From Piper betle (lineage: Eukaryota > Streptophyta > Magnoliopsida > Piperales > Piperaceae), in the NCBI GenBank assembly GCA_033002965.1, contig JAURVB010000157.1, positions 1 through 64,000 of the forward strand: a stretch of 64,000 nucleotides of DNA, written 5' to 3'. Within the stretch, counting starts at the first letter, position 1; every line of letters starts with the position of its first letter. The notes below the pieces were generated by a model. It was not told the DNA's origin, did no database searches, and saw only the letters and a list, made by a program, of their open reading frames with translations. This document shows positions 10,701-26,390 of this stretch, one piece after another. The position numbers were made by a program, and so were the translations under genes.

Positions 10701-13160
10701 ACCTACTAGTGCTTATAGGTGCGGGAGAGTATTGAGTATAGTCTCACGTCTCTACGTAGACAAAGTAGTGATTAATATAAATGTGCATTTATATGCCATC
10801 TAGTTATTTAGAGCGGAGCACATAAACTCATTTTCACAGTGCGAACCTGAATTAGTTTATCTTCTTAAGACCCACGCCGGGAGGAGCTAGAAATCCGAAG
10901 AAAAAGTGAGAAAGATATTTAAACTTGAACCTAGAGTGACATTCCCGACTTGCAAAGTTAATCTTGTCATTCCAAAATGTGCCATTTAAAAATTGTTTAT
11001 GAGCTAGTCTTGAAATGTTTCTTCTTCCCTGTAACATTTTTATTTTATAGAAGATGCAGAAACTACCGATAACCTCTAGCTCACCATACAATAGATATAC
11101 ATTTTAACTAGATAAAGGTTATAAATTTTCAATCAAGTATATACTCTTAATGGTCTAACATCTTACTATCTCCAGCATGGAGCAAGACGAGGGCATGCGT
11201 ATCTAATTGCTCACTTGAACAATAAATAATCAAATACGTATATGGTCCTTACTCCTGGAGAAAAAAACAATGAGCATATATTGTATGAAGTTGACGTCTT
11301 GCAGGCCTCACAAGTAAAAAGGAGTGAATAATTCACTGTGCAACAAGCTATTATTTTTTTCAGTTGGTGGATAGGAAAATGAACCAATTAATATAAAGTC
11401 CGCCTTTTAGAAAAGACCCAGTCTTATAAATGGATTTTATAAGAATATATAATCCTTAATTTAAGCCAGCCTGTCAAGCCATGGTAGCAGATTATATATA
11501 TGTCACCTGCTGAGAGAGAACTTCTAATTAATTTGATTTTCCCTCTTACCCAACACTCTTTGGAATGCCAATCATTAGATTAAATAATTAGACAGCTACG
11601 CACGCTACATTCGATTTATATAAAAAATCAATTCTGATTTTGTAGATAATTTTTTATTGAATAATGAGATAGTTGATTACAACAATTTAATGCCTCATGC
11701 TTATTATTAAAGCCCGACTTTTGATAATTAATTCTCTTTTTATTACATTCACACCGAGCTGGGTAGAACTTAGTAATGATTCAAAAAATAAACTAACTTT
11801 ACCAGATATTTAAAGACTCTGCGATAACAATAAGAATGAAATTGCCATTTTAATTGCAAAAATTTTAACACCTTTTCATAGAAATGTTGTCGTTTCTTGG
11901 GATGATTAACGGTGAAAACGTATAGTGTCTCCATCGACTAGCTCACAGGAAGAGTCAAAACCGGTTCATCTTAGTTTAGTTGCCGTTTTAGAAGTGACCG
12001 GAGAAAAAATCTATTCCACCGCCCTCGAATGTGAAGTCTTCATGTTAGGCATCCCTAAGTCAACGTCATAGTCGCCCTCGTGGAGAGATTCATTGCATCT
12101 CAATCATCATGGGACCACCTTTATAGTATACATGCATTTGAGTCGGTTCAACTTGTACTTTTATTTAATAGTTAGAATATTTGCCGACTTAAAATTAATT
12201 GCTAGATGAATTATGAATCGAGCTTATTTAACACAAGAATATTCTCGGTTTGGCTCAATTAAATTAATTTGAACTCAAATTTGACAAAATGATCTACTTT
12301 CAAATAGTTACTTAACATCTTACTATTTATGTACATTTATATACCAACGAAATTCTATATGTAAAAAAATACTTAGTATAAGAGGGTTTAGGATCAGTGG
12401 AGTACTCAAAATGAATTGATTTTGACATGAATTTAGCTTGAACACTTAAAATAAATTTTGCATGCTTCATATTAAGCGAAGTTGGGCTAAGTGATTTAGA
12501 AACAAGCAATAAGTGAAAGCAGAAGTGATGTTTGTCTCTCAATATTTCTGCTTGTTGCTACTTTAATCATGTTGTGCCATTTTATTGAATCCTAAAATAA
12601 TCAAAACAACTCAAATTATTGAAACATACATTCATTTTGACAGATTTATTTTTTGTCTATCTTTGTCCCAGCTCTTTCAAACATTAAAAAATTACAACTT
12701 AAATTTGTTTACCATGTCCACTCTCGACATTTATAATTACAAAATTATGAATTAAATTTCGTTACAATGACACTTGAGATTTACATTACACAAACTATCT
12801 TAAAACAATGTTAGAAAAACTTGTAATTAATTGTTGTCACAATTTGTTTATAAAACATTTGTTTCTAATTAAGTTTTTATAGCATTCATGACTTTACCAA
12901 AACTGTTTATTATTGCGTCATGCATAGTTCTAAATACCTTTTCACCTACTATATCGGATGTATAACTTATAGGAGGTATATTTTGTTCACTCAGCAAAAA
13001 AATTCATAATTAAAAATAAAATATCTTATTTGTCATTGACAAAATATTTTGACATTAATATTTAATTAAACATTGACTAAAATAATGTGATTTCTAATAA
13101 AATTAGATTTTGTAAAAATTTTAAATTAAAAGTCAGGGATGAAAAAAACTAATACGAAGA
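7701..13160. other. AT-rich intergenic, no gene recognised
   Basis: Long A+T-rich spacer. A 13-bp inverted repeat (GGGACTCTGGCTT at 8248-8260 against its near-complement at 8305-8317) might be a tiny TIR element. A less AT-rich patch at about 9440-10130 contains short open frames on both strands that I do not recognise. Nothing else is supportable. Confidence 0.5.
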
Positions 13161-13166
13161 CTAAAA

Positions 13167-13710
13167 ACTTGGGGTCGGATGACCAAATGACCGCAACATC
13201 CGAAACATTTGTGTCTGATTTTGACTTATCAATTTGGACCAAATAAAAATAAGTCAAATATAAATATTTATTTGTCCAACCAAATAAATGAAAAAAATTA
13301 TAAATTAATAATATAAATAATATTTTTAAAATTTATTACTAAATTATCATTGATAATTATTAAATGTAAAGCATGTCCATCTTAATTTTTAAATTTTTTT
13401 CATGGTAATATAATATTTATGTATTCAAATATTTTTTAATATAATAATTTTAATTTTTATGCTAATTAACATGAGAGAAAATTGGAAAGTAGATAATGAT
13501 AAGTATTAATTGTTTGTGAGAAAAATAAATATTTATAATTATAAAAATAATTAAATAATATAATAAATATGAAACGAAAATAAATTTTATATTAATTAAT
13601 TTTTAATGGTGTCCAATCATAATTAATTTAACTAAAAACTTTTGACCATAAATAATGGACTTTTTATCCGAAGTTAAATAGGCGAATATGTAAATAATAC
13701 CATGTCTGTC
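13167..13710 (+). repeat. dispersed repeat, copy 1 (related to 20800-21330)
   Basis: Starts near CATCCGAAACATTTGTG and ends near TTTTTATCCGAAGTTAAATAGG. A diverged sequence at 20800-21330 is collinear along its full length (for example GACTTAT..AATAAATA.TT near the left, and ATAAATTTTAT..TTTTAAT.....CCAATCATAATTAATTTAA near the right). No clear TIRs, TSD or coding capacity were found, so the element class is unknown. It ends about 320 bp upstream of the CRK start codon. Confidence 0.45.
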
Positions 13711-13944
13711 CAACCTAGACACCTAACTCTAAAAAATAACGTGTCAAACTAAAAATTATGGTATTACGTATAAATGCGTAATTATGGGAAGAGAATTCCA
13801 AACAATATTCATAACTTTCCACTGGGAAAAAGAAACAGGAAAAACTTCACAACACGTCCAAAACCATGTACATTTTCCGCAATTAACTAAGTTAAAAATA
13901 TAATATCCATAATCCAATTGTTGTTGTTTGTTGATCGTCTCCAA

Positions 13945-13952
13945 CTATAAAC
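13945..13952 (+). promoter_or_regulatory. candidate TATA box of CRK1
   Basis: CTATAAAC lies about 80-88 bp upstream of the ATG at 14033, followed by a pyrimidine-rich leader (CTCATTCTCCTTCCACCC). Consistent with a plant core promoter; not verified. Confidence 0.5.
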
Positions 13953-14032
13953 ACAAACCACCCGCTCTCATTCTCCTTCCACCCTTCTCCAACCCAGTAA
14001 TAGCTCAGAAGAGCAAGTTATAGCCAGCAAGC

Positions 14033-16510
<2,478 letters not shown>

Positions 16511-17364
16511 TTGGAGACGAAGAAGCTAAAGACTAGTATGTGCGTGTGTACAACCTGTTGTAATGGAGTTTGAACGAGGTGAATCTTGTCGAGTTTTTAT
16601 TGAAGGGGATTGCTATTTGCTAGTGCCGAGGTCTGTTTGTGACGTGGGCAAGTGGCGAAGGGCAGGTTATAGTTACAAGTTTTTCAGTAGTGATAGAAAC
16701 ACTCAATCATGAAACAGAAACAATTCTTGGAGCAGCCAATTACGACTTCGACGACCAATCTATGATCTGTCCTCGATCTCTAATGCATGAACCATTACAC
16801 TTTGTTTTTTCCATGCAGCCATTGACATATATATATTAAAAGCCAAAGGTCGACTTATTTGTCACTTACGTACAACAACAGGTTTAGTGTTGTCCTGGCC
16901 ATATGTAAAAGGTTGGAATTGTAGTTTGTCCTAGCATAGCGTGGTAACCTTTTCTTTTCAAGGGGGGTACTAGCAAACTTCGTTTTTCGTTGGCGTCATC
17001 TTCAACGACTTTATAAAAAACTGGACTTGTTTTTAAATCAGGCCATTTAAGATGTGAGTAGGCCATGGGGGCATTGAAAATCTCGTTCAATCACGCAATT
17101 AACGGCTGCCATTAAAAATTGTATAAAGTATACACGTGAGCAAAAGGTCTTACAGCTCATATTAGTTAAAATTTTTATTTAGACTAATTTAATAAATCTT
17201 GTTACGTAAAATTTATATAGACAAATAAATAAATAAATGATAAGAGTAATTATAATATTTTAATTCAATCTAATAATTTAACCCTTTCATTTTTATTATC
17301 AAAAGTAATTGTAATAAAAATTAATTTTAAAATATCTATTAACTAGTGTATTTTTTAAAATTTT
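16511..17364. other. CRK1 3' flank, no gene seen
   Basis: Contains the CRK 3' UTR region and unremarkable sequence turning strongly A+T-rich after about 17140. No gene is supportable. Confidence 0.5.
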
Positions 17365-17480
17365 AAAAATAGGTCATTATGATATTCAAAAAAGATAAAA
17401 TTTTATCAACCTCCTATTTATGTAAAAATAGGTCATTATGATATAAAAAAAGATAAAATTTTATCAACCTCATATTTATG
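17365..17480 (+). repeat. 58-bp tandem duplication
   Basis: Two copies of a unit starting AAAAATAGGTCATTATGAT (17365-17422 and 17423-17480) differing by a few bases. It lies near a second, larger tandem duplication. Confidence 0.85.
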
Positions 17481-17610
17481 TACTATATTTTTAATACATC
17501 TATAAAGATTATTTTGTGAGGTACACTATAAAAAGTTTAAATTAAATGTAGTTCATATAATTTATATAAGGTGTAGCTCACCTTAATTTTTTTTAAAATT
17601 ATACTTATAA

Positions 17611-18042
17611 AAAACAACTTAAATAGGAGATTAATGTTAATCATATATTAAATATTTTTTCCAAAATAATATAAATTTTTTATTAATAAAAAGAAAATTA
17701 AAAGCCACACTTTCATGAAAGAAAGGAATCCAACCAATCAAAATATAATGTAATTAAAATAAATCTAATTAATATAGCCTATCTGTTTCTTTAATTAGAG
17801 TCTATTTTTAAATTAGATATCATATCAAAACAACTTAAATAGGAGATTAATCTTAATCAAATATTAAATATTTTTCCAAAATAATATAAACTTTTTATTA
17901 ATAAAAAGAAAATTAAAAGCCACACTTTCATGAAAAAAAGAAATCCAACCAATCAAAATATAATGTAATTAAAATAAATCTAATTAATATAATCTATCTC
18001 TTTCTTTAATTAGAGTCTATTTTTAAATTAGATATTATATCA
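17611..18042 (+). repeat. 216-bp tandem duplication
   Basis: Two head-to-tail copies (17611-17826 and 17827-about 18042) that both start AAAACAACTTAAATAGG and both contain GCCACACTTTCATGAAA and CCAACCAATCAAAATATAA. They differ only by scattered substitutions and one-base length changes in A/T runs. No open reading frame is shared. Confidence 0.9.
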
Positions 18043-20799
18043 TTATAATTTATCTTATTATTGACAAAATTTATTTATATAATTAGAATTTATTTTAATA
18101 TACGTATGGCGCCTATCTACTTAATTTACTTAAAATCACTTGAATTGGATGAATTACTGTCTACAGTATTCATAATTTCATCTTTTTGTCAAGAAATGTT
18201 GCGTTATTGTCTTATGACCATGATCAATCTTAATTCATATTTTTTCAAAGTGATCTATATATCTTAATTTTACATGTTGAATACGGAAAATATTACAGAA
18301 ATCAAATATACGTCAGCTTATACATCACTGATCTGACAATGATAAACCATGTAATTGTGAAACGTTTTCGTTTCTTATATTAGGTGCTTTTGTTATATAC
18401 TAAATAGAGTTCAAAATTAAATAGACCTCATAGTTAACCAGTCCTTCCAAATTAACACCTGATATACCATCAATATTAAGGCGTAGGCCGAAGTGTCTCA
18501 CAGTGGCGGTGTATGCAAAGACGTACCCAGAACAACATGAGCAAAAATATTCCCAATACCCTAAGGTTGGGAGTCAACAATTGTGATCAGTTCAATGGTG
18601 ATAATTAAGACATTGCCACAAGGTAGCTCATAATATCATCTTAAGTTCTAGAAAATGCAAAGTCCAAAATTCCAAAGTGGGTAGAGAAAGTCAGGTCAAG
18701 CCATAATATCATTTAAATATAAATTTTAAATGAATCATGATATAATTACGAATAAAAACAACCAATCATGGGTGGAAAACTGCCACTCTACTAATGAGTA
18801 AAGAGTACCGTTCAGTTCATAAGAAAATCAAATTTGCCCAAAAAACACACAAGTGAAATTAAATTGATAACTTTTTCGTCTAAATTTAATTAAAAATAAT
18901 AATAAATATCCCATATTTTTAATGAGAATTCTAAATGAATGGCTATTTAAAATTCAACCAACTTATAACTCACATTGAAAAAAATGCATGGCAATAATAC
19001 ATGAACGGCCGGGTAAGACCCACTCAACTTATGGATGAGTCCGGGTCGGGTCTAATATGCGTAAGATAAGGTAATATCTAAATCTAACCCAAATCTCAAA
19101 ATTAGAATTTAAATCCGACCTGAATCTGAAGATTATATCTATTTTATTTATTGTATCTGATAAGTGATATTTTATAAAATTATATTTTAAAATATTTAAA
19201 ATTAATATATTATTATTATTTTTAACATATTTTTATTTAAAATTATATTATTTATATTATTTTATTCAATCGAATCGGATACAGGTTACTGTAGATTCAC
19301 GTCAAATTATCCAAATTTATATTCGATTCAGATATTTTAGATCAAATATAAATAAATTGAGATTTAGATCAAATTTATAAATATCAAATATCGAAACATA
19401 TCACCCATGCACAGGCTACTAAACTTGGAGCTACCGTGACCATTGTGAACGGGTTATTAACCAGCGCACAGTAGGCGGTCCCATCATTGGGAGCCACCGA
19501 TCCTTTGCACACATAATTGACTCAATATCATCACATGGTTGGCCCTTGGCTAGCTACGACTTCGTCGACCACCTTCGTGTCAATGTCCTTCTCGAACGCC
19601 TTCCCTAAGCGGCTATTCTGCTGGCCTGAGTCTGCAATGCACAGAACAATATCTACCGATCCTCCCTTAGAAGACTTCTGTTTTATTTACTTGAACAACC
19701 GAATGACATGGTAATGACGAAGCAGTGAGGATTGCAGGAGAAAGAACAATTTGTTCATCTACAAAACTAATACGAAGGGAACATCATGGCAACCCAAAAT
19801 GTTAATAAAAAACCCTTCTACCCAACCACGTAATATTGTAAGCGCTTTATTATCTGAGAAAAGTAAAAAGAAATTCATAACATTGCGGCAGAGAACATGG
19901 AATGGAATTGGAAGGGTTGAGAAAATCGCGGGCTCACAGACATGAAATCATTTGCTTGATTTCAATGTCGGATACGGGATTAACCATAGACCGACAAGTG
20001 GTCTATGACAACGTAGCTTTAATTCCGCATTTCACTTTTATTTATCTTTTAATCCATTGCTAATTGTTTTTGACCACTTGATAACAACAAAAAAATACCT
20101 AAGTCAGACCAGACCGTGTGCGTATTTTTCCTCATTAGGTTCATTTGGTTGGCATAAGAAAGATGTAAAATATATTAAAAAAATTTTAAGATATAAATAT
20201 GAGACATTAATGTTCCTCATTTTATTTATATTTTTATAAAAATTTAATAGAGATAAAATTTTTAAAAAGGATCACTTAGCCGTGAAGTCTTAGTTACACT
20301 ACAAAAAAATGACTTTCTGTATATCTTAAACAAAGCAGGGAGAAAAGTTTCAATTTTTACCGCACTTACCCACCTTTCTTCAAGGTTATTAAAATCATAG
20401 AAATAAATTTTAATATTATTTTTATATTTGTAGAAGTACTGTATTATTTTCTTATTTTTTCATATCTAAAATAGTGGGAAAATTTTTCGGGACCCTACTT
20501 TTTGTCACCCGACTTTTTGTTACCCTATTTTACTCCACATTTTTACAGGAAAAAAATTAAATTTTTGGAATGAATTGTATTTTAGAATAAAGTAGACTAA
20601 ACATAGAGCAGGTTGTAGCCACACATAAAAAAAAGAGTAATTACTTGAGCCAATAAGTGATGTATAAATGCTTTTTTTTAGTATTATGAAATTTTTTACA
20701 TGTACCCTAGCATATATGTGAACCGCATGCATGATCCCGCAATTATAAAGCATGGCCATGAAACATACCTAGCGTGGTCACATATGATTGAGCGGATAA
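18043..20799. other. AT-rich intergenic with a possible decayed TIR element
   Basis: Mostly A+T-rich. About 18995-19410 has GGCCGGGTAAGACCC and GGGTCGGGTCTAA motifs at its left and CGAATCGGATAC at its right, of the sort found in degenerate hAT-type elements, but I could not define TIRs or a TSD. On the minus strand about 19540-19670 is an open, codon-like stretch (containing DIVLCIADSGQQNSRLGKAF) that ends in two stops; I do not recognise it. Confidence 0.35.
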
Positions 20800-21330
20800 T
20801 CAATTTAATAAATATCCAAAGCGTTTGTGGTTGAACCTGAGTGATTAATTTTGACTTATTAAAGATAAACCAAATATAGACATTTATATGTTCGATTAAT
20901 TGACGGACCAGACCAATGATATTAGTGATGTTTTTATAATTCATTACTAAGTCATTATTCAAAATTACTAAACCGACAGCACATCAATCTTAGGTTTTGA
21001 ACTTCACATGATAATTAAATATTTTTATTCAAATATATTTTTAAAATTGTGATTTTAATTATGTTGATGGTTCATATAAAAAATCAAGAAAATAAGAGAG
21101 ATAGTGATCGTATAAATGTTATTTTTTCGAAAGAATATGTGGTTTAATAGAAAAATAATTAGATAATAAAATAAGTATAAAATAAAAATAAATTCTATTT
21201 TGACTGAATTTTAATCATATTCAATCGTGATCGACTTAATTGAATTAGAATTTCGATTATAGACATTATTTTTTATCCAAGGTTAATTAAATGGACATGG
21301 GTAAATACCTCCACCAACCACGCCCATCCC
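20800..21330 (+). repeat. dispersed repeat, copy 2 (related to 13167-13710)
   Basis: Collinear with the copy at 13167-13710: CCAAAGCGTTTGTGG near the left corresponds to CCGAAACATTTGTG, and TTTTTTATCCAAGGTTAATTAAATGG near the right to TTTTTATCCGAAG. Strongly diverged, so old. No coding capacity seen. Confidence 0.45.
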
Positions 21331-23124
21331 CTAGATTCATTCTACCTGGGATATTGTATGGCTTAAAAAACATTTACGTGTAAATAATCATTATCCATAT
21401 TGCATGACATTTGACTTGCATCGTTTCCTTTTTATTTTTTTATTGTTTTGAAAGGCACCTTTTCCGCTTGAATTGATACATGAAACTTCGCATACATTTT
21501 TGACTTATACGCACAAGTACGGCGGAGTTTAAACCTTTCATGACTGCTCAGCCGATAGCCTTAACTATCCAGGGAAAACTCTAAAACGCTCAAACCATTG
21601 TTTGCCTTGTCGGCGATACAACCGATACGTTTCCTTTTCAAAGGAGAGAGATTCAGATTGTTCATCGGACGTGTTGTCTTTTCATCACACTCGGTTTGCA
21701 AAACTCGTCTAACTTAACTTCTCGTTTAAATTTAATAATTATGTTGGTTGATTCAAATTTGACTTAAACTTTAATTAACTACATATATTTGTACTTAACA
21801 ATACTGCAGTTGATCTTTTGTATAAATTATATAGACTTAAAATTTAATTTTAAAAGCAAGGTATCCAATATTAAGATAATTATGCATATAAAAAAATATA
21901 ATAATTAAGTCTATTTTTATTTAAATATTTATTATATCAGTCTCCTTTATATTTTTTATTAAATTTTAAACAAAATTTAATATATACATGCCATCTAAAA
22001 TTTTAATTTTAGAAAAATATTGTGCTTCAAATTGAGTCAAGTTGTAACCCGCAACTGGAGTCATGGTTTTATAATCGCTAACTAGTCAGTTCAATCGTGT
22101 GTCCGAGACGGTTCAACTTTCGAAACACATGTATGGGGTCGGGGCTGACCGTGTGCACATGTTATGAGGGTTTATGTATACCCAAATATATGATGATAGT
22201 ATCAAATATACAACATCAGACCTAATTATTAGTGTATACGAGAATATACTATGATTATTTTATTTTGTTCAGTGGATCGTAGAAATTAGATTTAGGCCGT
22301 TGATTTTATTAGGATGAGTTAGTTAGAATTTTTAGTTGGGTTAGTAGTTTTTATAGCATGCCATTCGACAGATGTCGAGCTTATTTTATACCAAGTTTTA
22401 TTTTGACATGCATTCATGACGTATTTGACTCGCGTCCATGACATGTTTGACTCTCCTTATCAACCTTTAGATAGCTTTTAGGAGTTTTTAAAACCCACTT
22501 TATACCTAATTGGTTTGACCCTAGCCAAATGAGAATTTAGAAAAAGAAAAAAGCAAAAACAAACAAACAAACACGACTTAGACACGAGCCCGACCCTTTT
22601 CCCCTTCTCCCCTAACCGCCCTCCCTCCAGTTGTCCACCACCACCTCCAGCGACCTCGCTGCTGCCAGCCACAGTCCGACCAGATTCACCCCTTTCCCCT
22701 TCTCCTCTCTTCCCCTCCTTCCCCCTCCTTTTCCTCCATTTCCCTTGTTCACCGTTGCCGCTCCCTTGCCCTTCCTTCGTTGCTGCCAGCCAGCTACTCT
22801 GACCAATTCTTCCCCTTCCCCTCCCTTTCCTTTCCCATTCCTCTACCTGCTCGCCCTCCTCCCCACATAATTGGCCGACTACAATAGCTGTCGCCGACTA
22901 GTTGCCAACCAGTCTCCAGCCATGCTCTGGCCAGTGGCCACCTAGAAACCCAGACCCCACTTAGTCTTAGCCTCCTAGCCTTCCTTCTCGCCGTGGGGCA
23001 ATCATTGCTGCCACCCCTTGGCACTGTCGATAGTCACGATCGTCGGCAATTTTACGCCGAATCATTGTAAGATGCATTTCACTTCTCAAATTTAAGATTT
23101 TTAAGTCATCTTAATCATTATGCA

Positions 23125-26100
23125 TGAAAAACCCAGCTGAGGGTTAGGGTTTTACCCGCCTATAATTTTGCACGGTTTGGGCTAGTGTTCAAACGAGCCT
23201 GAGCCATATTAGTTTTTAGATTATGAGTATAAGGCCTAGATAGCGATATAAGCATGTTATAGTGGCTGAGTATACCCGAGATACAGATGATAGCTTCAGT
23301 TAGGCTACAACAAGGCATTAGTTATCAGTGTATATGTGAGGTATACAGATGATTTTTATAAGTTACCTAGGGTTTTAGGCTTAGATCTAGACAGCTATAG
23401 CATTTAGCGTCCGTTTGGGATTTTCAGGGTATCTCATTTACATGCATCTCTAGGATTTTGGATCATCGGATTGCCCCTGTGGGCCCTGCTTGATTGAGTC
23501 GTAGAATTTTACCCGATTGAGTTCAGGGTTTTGAGGCCCCATTTAGCCTTCTTGCCTTAATTCACGCCTTTAGAGTCATTTTTAGGATTCAAGTCAGTTT
23601 TGATTTTGGACGATTTCGATCTAATCTTTCCATTCATATGTATATTGCATATACCCATAGGTGGGCCCCACTAGACCACAAGTTGGCATTCAGATTGTGC
23701 CATGTGGCAATATCAGAGCCATCCACATCAGCACTAGCTTCACCCAGTAATTTTTTTATAGATTTCTATTGATTTTCAGAGTTTTACATCCCTAGAGCCG
23801 CCACCATTTTGGCTCGTCGTTGGTGAGTCTCTGGCTCACCCCAGGCCACTTGACCGGAACCCCTAGGACTGCCTCGCGATAGGTCTTCTATCCATACATC
23901 TCACAACTACCGGTGCCGCTACAGTCACCGTCGGCGATAACGTTTTGCACCTCATTTTTTACCGCTACCGTTTCAGGTCATTTTTCTGCTCCGGCAAGTC
24001 ACCTATGGCCAATCCGACCACCCGCACAGCTTCATTTTGTTGAGGATTACATTTTGAGACCACCCATGACCACCGTTGTGGCCGCAATCGCCACTAGTGA
24101 CGCCACTGCACTCGAAGGCTATTCCACGCCTTTCCGATAGATTTCCAGTCAATCAACGACCAGATTCCGCTGATCGCCACCACCATCATCTTCCTTATCA
24201 CTTGGGCCGTCGAACCCAACCGGAGTCAACCACAGTCGCGCCACCATTGGCATTTTCCTGCGACAGGCATCGACCGCCCTGTTGGACCAGTTTGCTCGTG
24301 TTCATGTATGCTAGCCCGCATTCGCATCCGCCTTCCCGACCATGTTCACCTACCTAGTAGTCCTGTGGTCATGCCTAAGCCCGTGTTTGTGTCCAGTTAC
24401 TTGGCCTAGCATTGTTTCTTGACTGCGCCTAAGTCGACTTGGCTTGACTCGCTGGGTTGACTCAGTTCGGTGCAGTTCAACTCATTTTGAGCCATTTTTG
24501 GCCATTTTGGGTAATCTGAGAACCTTTACATTAGTTTAGATGCATAATCATATTATTTAGCATATTTTGGTGTTATGAGTGTTTTATTTATTTATTTATT
24601 TATTCATTATTGTTTATTTTTTATTTATATGCTTGTCGTATATGATGGATGCTTATGTCATAGTTTATTATTATTATTGACATATTTACTTATTAATATT
24701 ACTATTATTCATGTTTACTAAATGTTATTGATTTGTTTATCTATTTGTTCGTTGCGTGTATGTTATTATTTATTTGTATTTAATTACGTATTTCGTGTTG
24801 GATAACTATGATATTATTATTATTCATGATTAATTAAAATTAAATAATTATTTATTTATTTAGTTTTTTATAGAATGATTATGCATTTATTTATTTAATT
24901 GTTGATATGTTCACTAACACTATTGTTTAGTTATTTGTGATATTTGCTTGTGTTTAACCATGCATTTATATAATAAAATGATATTACTATTTTGTGATTA
25001 GAGCATTGTTATTTTCATGTATTTATTATTTATTTATTTATTCATGAGTGTATGTATGTATTTATTTATTATTTGTTATTAATTATTTCCTTTATTATAT
25101 CTCAATTTGTGTACTATATGTTTAGTTATAGGTTTATTTAGTATTGTCTTTCTTATTAAATTGGATTGATGATGTGAGCACACACTACGAGCATACATCA
25201 TACAAAGATATCAGTATTTTACTTAGCAGTGGGTTTAGATACAAGTTTTGGAGTCCGAGTTCACTGTTGATGAGACATCAAACTTTGAGCTTGGACCACC
25301 AGTCCGTTAGGACTCTTCTTAATTTTATCCCTATAGTCTATTGCTGATTTGATTTTTAGATTGTAGGACACGTTAAGTGGTTGTTTTATCGGACCCCACT
25401 TAACATTGGCCATTTAGACGTATTTTACTTCCCTGATTAATAACCCTCAAGGATGAGAACCCTCAAGTCTAATTTTAAAAACAAGATCCACTGCAAGTTG
25501 CCTTCGGGCCTATTATATAAATCCCTTCTCAAGCCTATATATGATTTTCTCGAGTTTTTGGTAAGATGTGAGACATGGGAAAACTGACAACCGCGGTTCA
25601 CGAGCGGCTGTGTGTTAGTCAAAGTCGGTTCTGGATTTGATAAGCATCTGTTCCATTCCCGAGGGATCCTAAGAACTCCACCTGTGAGTTCTTCAAACCC
25701 AGAGAAGTGTGGAAGATTACGGGTACTGTAATGTAGCGCATGCCTAGACTTGTGGTTTCAAAGGGTACTAAAGGTGCATGCCTGAGAGTACCCGGCCTCT
25801 GGACTCAATGCTAGGAGTAATATGGAGGATCTAGTGGGATGAAGGAAAAGGAAAAGAAACTTATGTTCCCGCGCAAGGGATAGTTTTTAAAGTTGATGAA
25901 ACATGAGATGAGTAAGAATGCGATGTTGTCGATCTGAAGACGGCGGCTCTTAATTAGTGCCCTTATGAGAGATTTGTGAAGAAGTATATAAATGTTTTCA
26001 TATAACAGGAGTCAGCTCTCCTATGCCAGTTTGACTATTAGTTATTTCTTGACCAGTAACACTCGTTACTGACATTTAGTTTAGAGCAGTTATTTCCCCT

Positions 26101-26390
26101 AATTTAGCGCCCTTATGTAGGTCTCGTGATCTTGAGTCAGTTTTGGTGGGAGGACAGATAAACACTACACACACTTGAGCTTAATGCAGTTATTTCCTTT
26201 CTTGCCTTTATTTATATTTGGTGAGTTCTCACATATATTTAGCGATGTCTTCCATTCTCTTTACGCTAAACGGGTTATTTTGATCTATATTATTGATCAG
26301 GTCTTATAGACTAACAGCTTTAGACATGACTCGACTTGATCGTAATATTTTCGATCTGGTTCTTAGGTGAACCGAAATCAGGGTGTCACA
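23125..26390 (+). mobile_element. solo LTR nested in the 22043-28247 copy (3266 bp)
   Basis: Begins TGAAAAACCC at 23125 and ends AGGGTGTCACA at 26390, with a perfect 5-bp TSD ATGCA at 23120-23124 and 26391-26395. Its terminus (CCGAAATCAGGGTGTCACA) is closest to that of the 49067-52303 copy, so these two form a ~3.25-kb subfamily. The shared conserved block is at about 25370-25840, core at 25497-25513. A GC-rich middle (23800-24370) and a TTTA-rich stretch (24570-25090) follow each other inside it. No pol-like frames. Confidence 0.85.
24570..25090 (+). repeat. TTTA/TATT-rich low-complexity tract
   Basis: Irregular runs of TTTA and TATT units spread over about 500 bp inside the nested solo LTR, with local perfect runs such as the one at 24584-24606. 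Confidence 0.75.

Noticed and set aside
19517..19714. Frames on both strands at about 19.5-19.7 kb
   Set aside because: The minus strand looks somewhat codon-like but ends in double stops and matches nothing I can name.
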